From Candidatus Brockarchaeota archaeon (lineage in GTDB: Archaea > Thermoproteota > EX4484-205 > JAAOZP01): 43,856 nt of DNA. The translations under genes and the position numbers were made by a program. Location of the stretch: contig JAFNIX010000015.1 of assembly GCA_017601225.1 (NCBI GenBank), positions 1 through 43,856 on the forward strand, in the 5' to 3' direction. The notes beneath the pieces were generated by a model. The model was not told the DNA's origin, did not search any database, and worked only from the letters and a program-made list of their open reading frames with translations. Below are positions 41,812 through 43,856 of this stretch, piece after piece; the first letter of the stretch is position 1, and every line of letters starts with the position of its first letter.

Positions 41812-42699
41812 TTAGTTCAAGTTGGTCGATTCTGCTTTGTAAAGCGCATATCTTAAAGCCTCAAGCTGGTTAATCTCTCTCCCAGCATACTCCGCTGCAG
41901 ACTCCAAGATTATGGCGTTTTCCTCGGCCTCCTCAAATAAGGTTCCCAAGCTTTTCCTCCAGTCTAGGTCCCGCAGCAGATGGTGGTCAAGCACTATTGT
42001 TGAAGGGGAGGCTTGTCTGATTATCCTCCTAATGTTTCTAAGGCTTGCTTCAAGCTCCTCCACCGTATAATTCACACTAAGCATATACGTAGACGGGCCG
42101 TCTATGAAAATCGTATGGGGCTTCTTTCCGACTACGAACTTAACTTGGTATTCTAGCGGGAAACCCTGAACATCACTCGTGAAGAGGAAACAGTCCTCAG
42201 AATCCTTTACGCTAAGCTGAACAACGTAACCCAGCTGGCTATTCGGGCCATGGGGGACAGGCGGGGAGAACTCGAGCCTAGTCCCGCCAAACACGTGCTC
42301 CTTGCCGTCGGCAACCTTAATCTGGGCAGCGATCGGCTTTATTTTCTCGAGAAAAATTCTCGCCCTTCCCCTTTGGCTGAAGTTTATCATGTTCTCAGGA
42401 TCCTTGACTATGACTATCCTACCCCTGTAAATCTCCTCGAGAAACCTTGTTGAACTATGATGATCATAGTGGTAGTGTGTTACCGCAATTACTTCGCACT
42501 CCTCTGCGGAGGAGGCTATTTTACTCCAGAATTCCTCTAGGAGGCTTAGCTCCTTCGGGTGCGGCGGGAGCCCGTATCTTCGAGGCGCGACTGCGACAGC
42601 AGGGTCTATCATAAGCCTCAGGTCTCTAGTTTCAACAAGCGTAGCCATGCTTCTGACCCCCATGGAGTCGAAGCATACTGGGTCTATCTTCATCCCCAT
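41812..42699 (-). CDS. UPF0282-family MBL-fold protein
   Basis: 295 residues from ATG 42699; a second ATG two codons later is also possible. The archaeal UPF0282 family is shown by DSMGVRSMATLVET, APRRYGLPPHPKEL and the metal motif VTHYHYDHHS, then FTSDVQGF and VLDHHLLRD. It is a predicted di-metal hydrolase in the cytoplasm; the function is unknown, but the fold is that of nucleases and phosphodiesterases. A TATA-like TTTTATTTC (about 42718-42727) lies about 24 nt upstream, so the transcript is leaderless. The gene lies downstream of the ArsR regulator on the same strand but has its own promoter. Confidence 0.9.
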   Translation of the reverse strand: MGMKIDPVCFDSMGVRSMATLVETRDLRLMIDPAVAVAPRRYGLPPHPKELSLLEEFWSKIASSAEECEVIAVTHYHYDHHSSTRFLEEIYRGRIVIVKDPENMINFSQRGRARIFLEKIKPIAAQIKVADGKEHVFGGTRLEFSPPVPHGPNSQLGYVVQLSVKDSEDCFLFTSDVQGFPLEYQVKFVVGKKPHTIFIDGPSTYMLSVNYTVEELEASLRNIRRIIRQASPSTIVLDHHLLRDLDWRKSLGTLFEEAEENAIILESAAEYAGREINQLEALRYALYKAESTNLN

Positions 42700-42783
42700 C
42701 TCATTGCTTAAGGATAGAAATAAAATTTTTCGAAAGTTATGAATCTGAATAATGCGGCCGGTTTCTAACGGTTGTCCCTATTT

Positions 42784-43086
42784 TTACTCTACGCCTTTAA
42801 CCCACTTTGAAAAGTCCAGCGCCCTCTTTAAAACGCCCTTCTTAACTAGGGAGCAGTATACTTCCCTACCCTTCTTAACAGTTTTAACCAAGCCAGCGTT
42901 CTCGAGAATTCTGATGTGGTATGAAACTGTTGGCTGAGAGAGGTTGAACTTTTCCACGATGCCTGTTATCATCATGCTCTCGCCCTCTATTATTGAAAGT
43001 ATTCTAAGCCGGGTTGGGTCGGCCAGTGCCTTGAACACTTTGGCCGCATGCTTGAATGTTTCCTCATCTTCCTTTTTGATTGACAA
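42784..43086 (-). CDS. ArsR-family winged-helix transcription regulator
   Basis: 100 residues from TTG 43086. A longer frame starts at TTG 43110, but the TATA box at about 43115-43127 would begin transcription after that codon. The winged helix is plain: ALADPTRLRILSII, the recognition helix LSQPTVSYHIRILENAGLV, and a beta wing KKGREVYCSL. The metal-binding ELCVCDL motif of ArsR proper is absent, since the equivalent helix reads ITGIVEKFNLSQ; one cysteine remains in the wing. It probably responds to something other than arsenite. A perfect inverted repeat covers its TATA region, suggesting autorepression; the hydrogenase genes upstream are other possible targets. Confidence 0.88.
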   Translation of the reverse strand: MSIKKEDEETFKHAAKVFKALADPTRLRILSIIEGESMMITGIVEKFNLSQPTVSYHIRILENAGLVKTVKKGREVYCSLVKKGVLKRALDFSKWVKGVE

Positions 43087-43108
43087 TTCTATATCGTTAA
43101 TAAATCCC

Positions 43109-43130
43109 AAAGATTAATATATAAATCTTT
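43109..43130 (-). promoter_or_regulatory. Inverted repeat enclosing the ArsR-gene TATA box (candidate autoregulatory operator)
   Basis: AAAGATT (43109-43115) and AATCTTT (43124-43130) are perfect 7-bp arms around the 8-bp spacer AATATATA, which forms the core of the TATA element for the minus-strand regulator gene. A dimeric ArsR protein bound here would exclude TBP. Confidence 0.62.
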
Positions 43131-43165
43131 AGGATAGTACTTAACAAACAGAAAATACTTTAAAT

Positions 43166-43196
43166 GCCTTAAAAATGGCTTAAAAAGGCTTAAATT
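43166..43196. repeat. Three helically phased A/T-rich repeats
   Basis: GCCTTAAAAA (43166-43175), GGCTTAAAAA (43177-43186) and GGCTTAAATT (43187-43196) follow each other at 10-11 bp. They lie between the hydrogenase stop codon and the ArsR promoter. On the minus strand they are T-rich and could end the hydrogenase transcript, or they could be regulator half-sites. Confidence 0.45.
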
Positions 43197-43215
43197 AAAT
43201 ATTTAAAAGCCATTA

Positions 43216-43856
43216 TTAGCCTCGTCCAACCTCAGCAATAAGATTGTTTTCAGAGTCGTAAAGCAAGATCTTTAACGGCATTTCACCTATGGCGTGGGTC
43301 GCGCAGCTTAGGCAAGGATCTAGGGCGCGCACAACAGCCTCAACTCTGTTCAACATCCCTTCGCTGAGGCTCCTGCCGTTAACATATTTTTTAGCAACCT
43401 GGGTCACAGCCCTGTTGAAAGCAAGATTATTGTTAACAGTGGCAACTATCAGGTTAACCTTGCTTATCCTACCCTGCGCGTCAACCCTGTAATGATGGAT
43501 CAGGGTTCCCCTAGGGGCCTCAATAACCCCTATGCCCTCCCTCCTGTTGAGATCAGCCTTAGCCTGAACATTTGTGTCTAAAACCTCAGGGTCACGGAGG
43601 ATCTCCTCAGCCTTCTCAACGCAGTAGACTATTTCGATCAGGCGAGCATAGTGATACATGAAGGTGTTTTGAACAACGCCGTTGCCGCCGAGCTTCTTAA
43701 AATCCTTTAGAAGATCGTCTGCAAGCCTTGTGCCGCAGCGCGTGGAAACGTTAAGCCTAGCCAGTGGCCCAACCCTGTAGGCTCCTTCAGGGTAGCCTGC
43801 AGGCCTATAGTATGGGAACTTCATGTAAGACCAGTCTTCAACAGCCTCCCCGATGT
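43216..43856 (-). CDS. [NiFe]-hydrogenase large subunit, group 3, C-terminal part
   Basis: The minus-strand frame is open to the right edge of the window, so about 212 residues of the C-terminus are seen; an internal ATG at 43824 is not the start. The last nickel-binding motif is DPCLSCATH close to the C-terminus, followed by about 25 residues (from AIGEMPLKI to VGRG) that a maturation protease would remove. YRVGPLARLNV and RGTLIHHYRVD are conserved in cytosolic group 3 large subunits (F420- or methyl-viologen-reducing and NAD(P)-coupled types). It oxidises or produces H2. Exact subgroup assignment needs the missing half and partner subunits. An ArsR-type regulator is the next gene downstream. 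Confidence 0.92.
   Translation of the reverse strand, partial: IGEAVEDWSYMKFPYYRPAGYPEGAYRVGPLARLNVSTRCGTRLADDLLKDFKKLGGNGVVQNTFMYHYARLIEIVYCVEKAEEILRDPEVLDTNVQAKADLNRREGIGVIEAPRGTLIHHYRVDAQGRISKVNLIVATVNNNLAFNRAVTQVAKKYVNGRSLSEGMLNRVEAVVRALDPCLSCATHAIGEMPLKILLYDSENNLIAEVGRG

Noticed and set aside
1..43856. CRISPR arrays, insertion sequences, prophage or integrase genes
   Set aside because: No spaced direct-repeat array, transposase, integrase or terminal inverted repeats were seen; the repeats found are all short promoter-proximal elements.

Overview
The window reads as chromosomal DNA of a thermophilic archaeon, most likely of the TACK branch (Thermoproteota, Bathyarchaeia or Korarchaeia). 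Support for this: an archaeal ribosomal protein eL13, the archaeal tRNA-wyosine enzyme Taw1, the archaeal-only UPF0282 and DUF131 families, a PriS-like archaeo-eukaryotic primase fold, a tungsten aldehyde oxidoreductase, heavy AGG/AGA arginine use, and TATA boxes about 25-30 nt upstream of many start codons. Many genes therefore look leaderless; others carry GGAGG/GGTGA ribosome binding sites. I cannot name the genus. No rRNA, tRNA, CRISPR array or insertion sequence was found by eye. No stretch over 300 nt is left without a gene once the 38-aa ORF at 23973-24089 is counted.

Layout. (1) 1-16433 is a catabolic and membrane region. It holds the N-terminus of a GH3 glycosidase, a polyferredoxin plus tungsten aldehyde:ferredoxin oxidoreductase pair, and two anchored or secreted clan GH-A glycosidases (2540-3979 and 13716-16433, the latter with an inserted carbohydrate-binding module). 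It also holds two related polytopic OPT/DUF6785-like membrane proteins, an unknown 218-aa protein, and a 1518-residue fusion of a degenerate PA/M28 peptidase ectodomain to an FtsX-type permease. I infer a polysaccharide or glycoconjugate uptake and degradation island feeding sugar-aldehyde oxidation. (2) 16501-18203 is a two-gene operon of a KaiC/RadA-like ATPase and a PriS-like polymerase/primase lacking the PriS zinc knuckle. (3) 18418-23696 holds housekeeping genes: CutA, a PPC-domain protein, an RraA-like aldolase, a radical SAM protein of unknown role, eL13, an AAG-type DNA glycosylase, a PHP phosphoesterase and DeoC. (4) 23697-34621 holds a 38-aa gene with a strong promoter, a second large FtsX-like permease behind a TATA box bracketed by inverted repeats, a ferredoxin/zinc-ribbon protein, Taw1, a HAD phosphatase, an M42 aminopeptidase, Hsp20 with two DUF131 membrane proteins, an MBL-fold hydrolase, and a secreted parallel beta-helix protein. 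(5) 34541-41738 (minus strand) is a complete peptide/oligosaccharide ABC importer operon, in the order binding protein, permease B, permease C, ATPase D, ATPase F and a small membrane protein. (6) 41812-43856 holds a UPF0282 protein, an ArsR-type regulator with a palindrome over its own TATA box, and the C-terminal part of a group 3 [NiFe]-hydrogenase large subunit.

Most worth following up: the pseudo-peptidase/FtsX fusion and its paralog with no adjacent ATPase; the KaiC-primase operon; the small ORF; and the palindromes and repeats at 6253-6365, 24183-24227 and 43109-43130.
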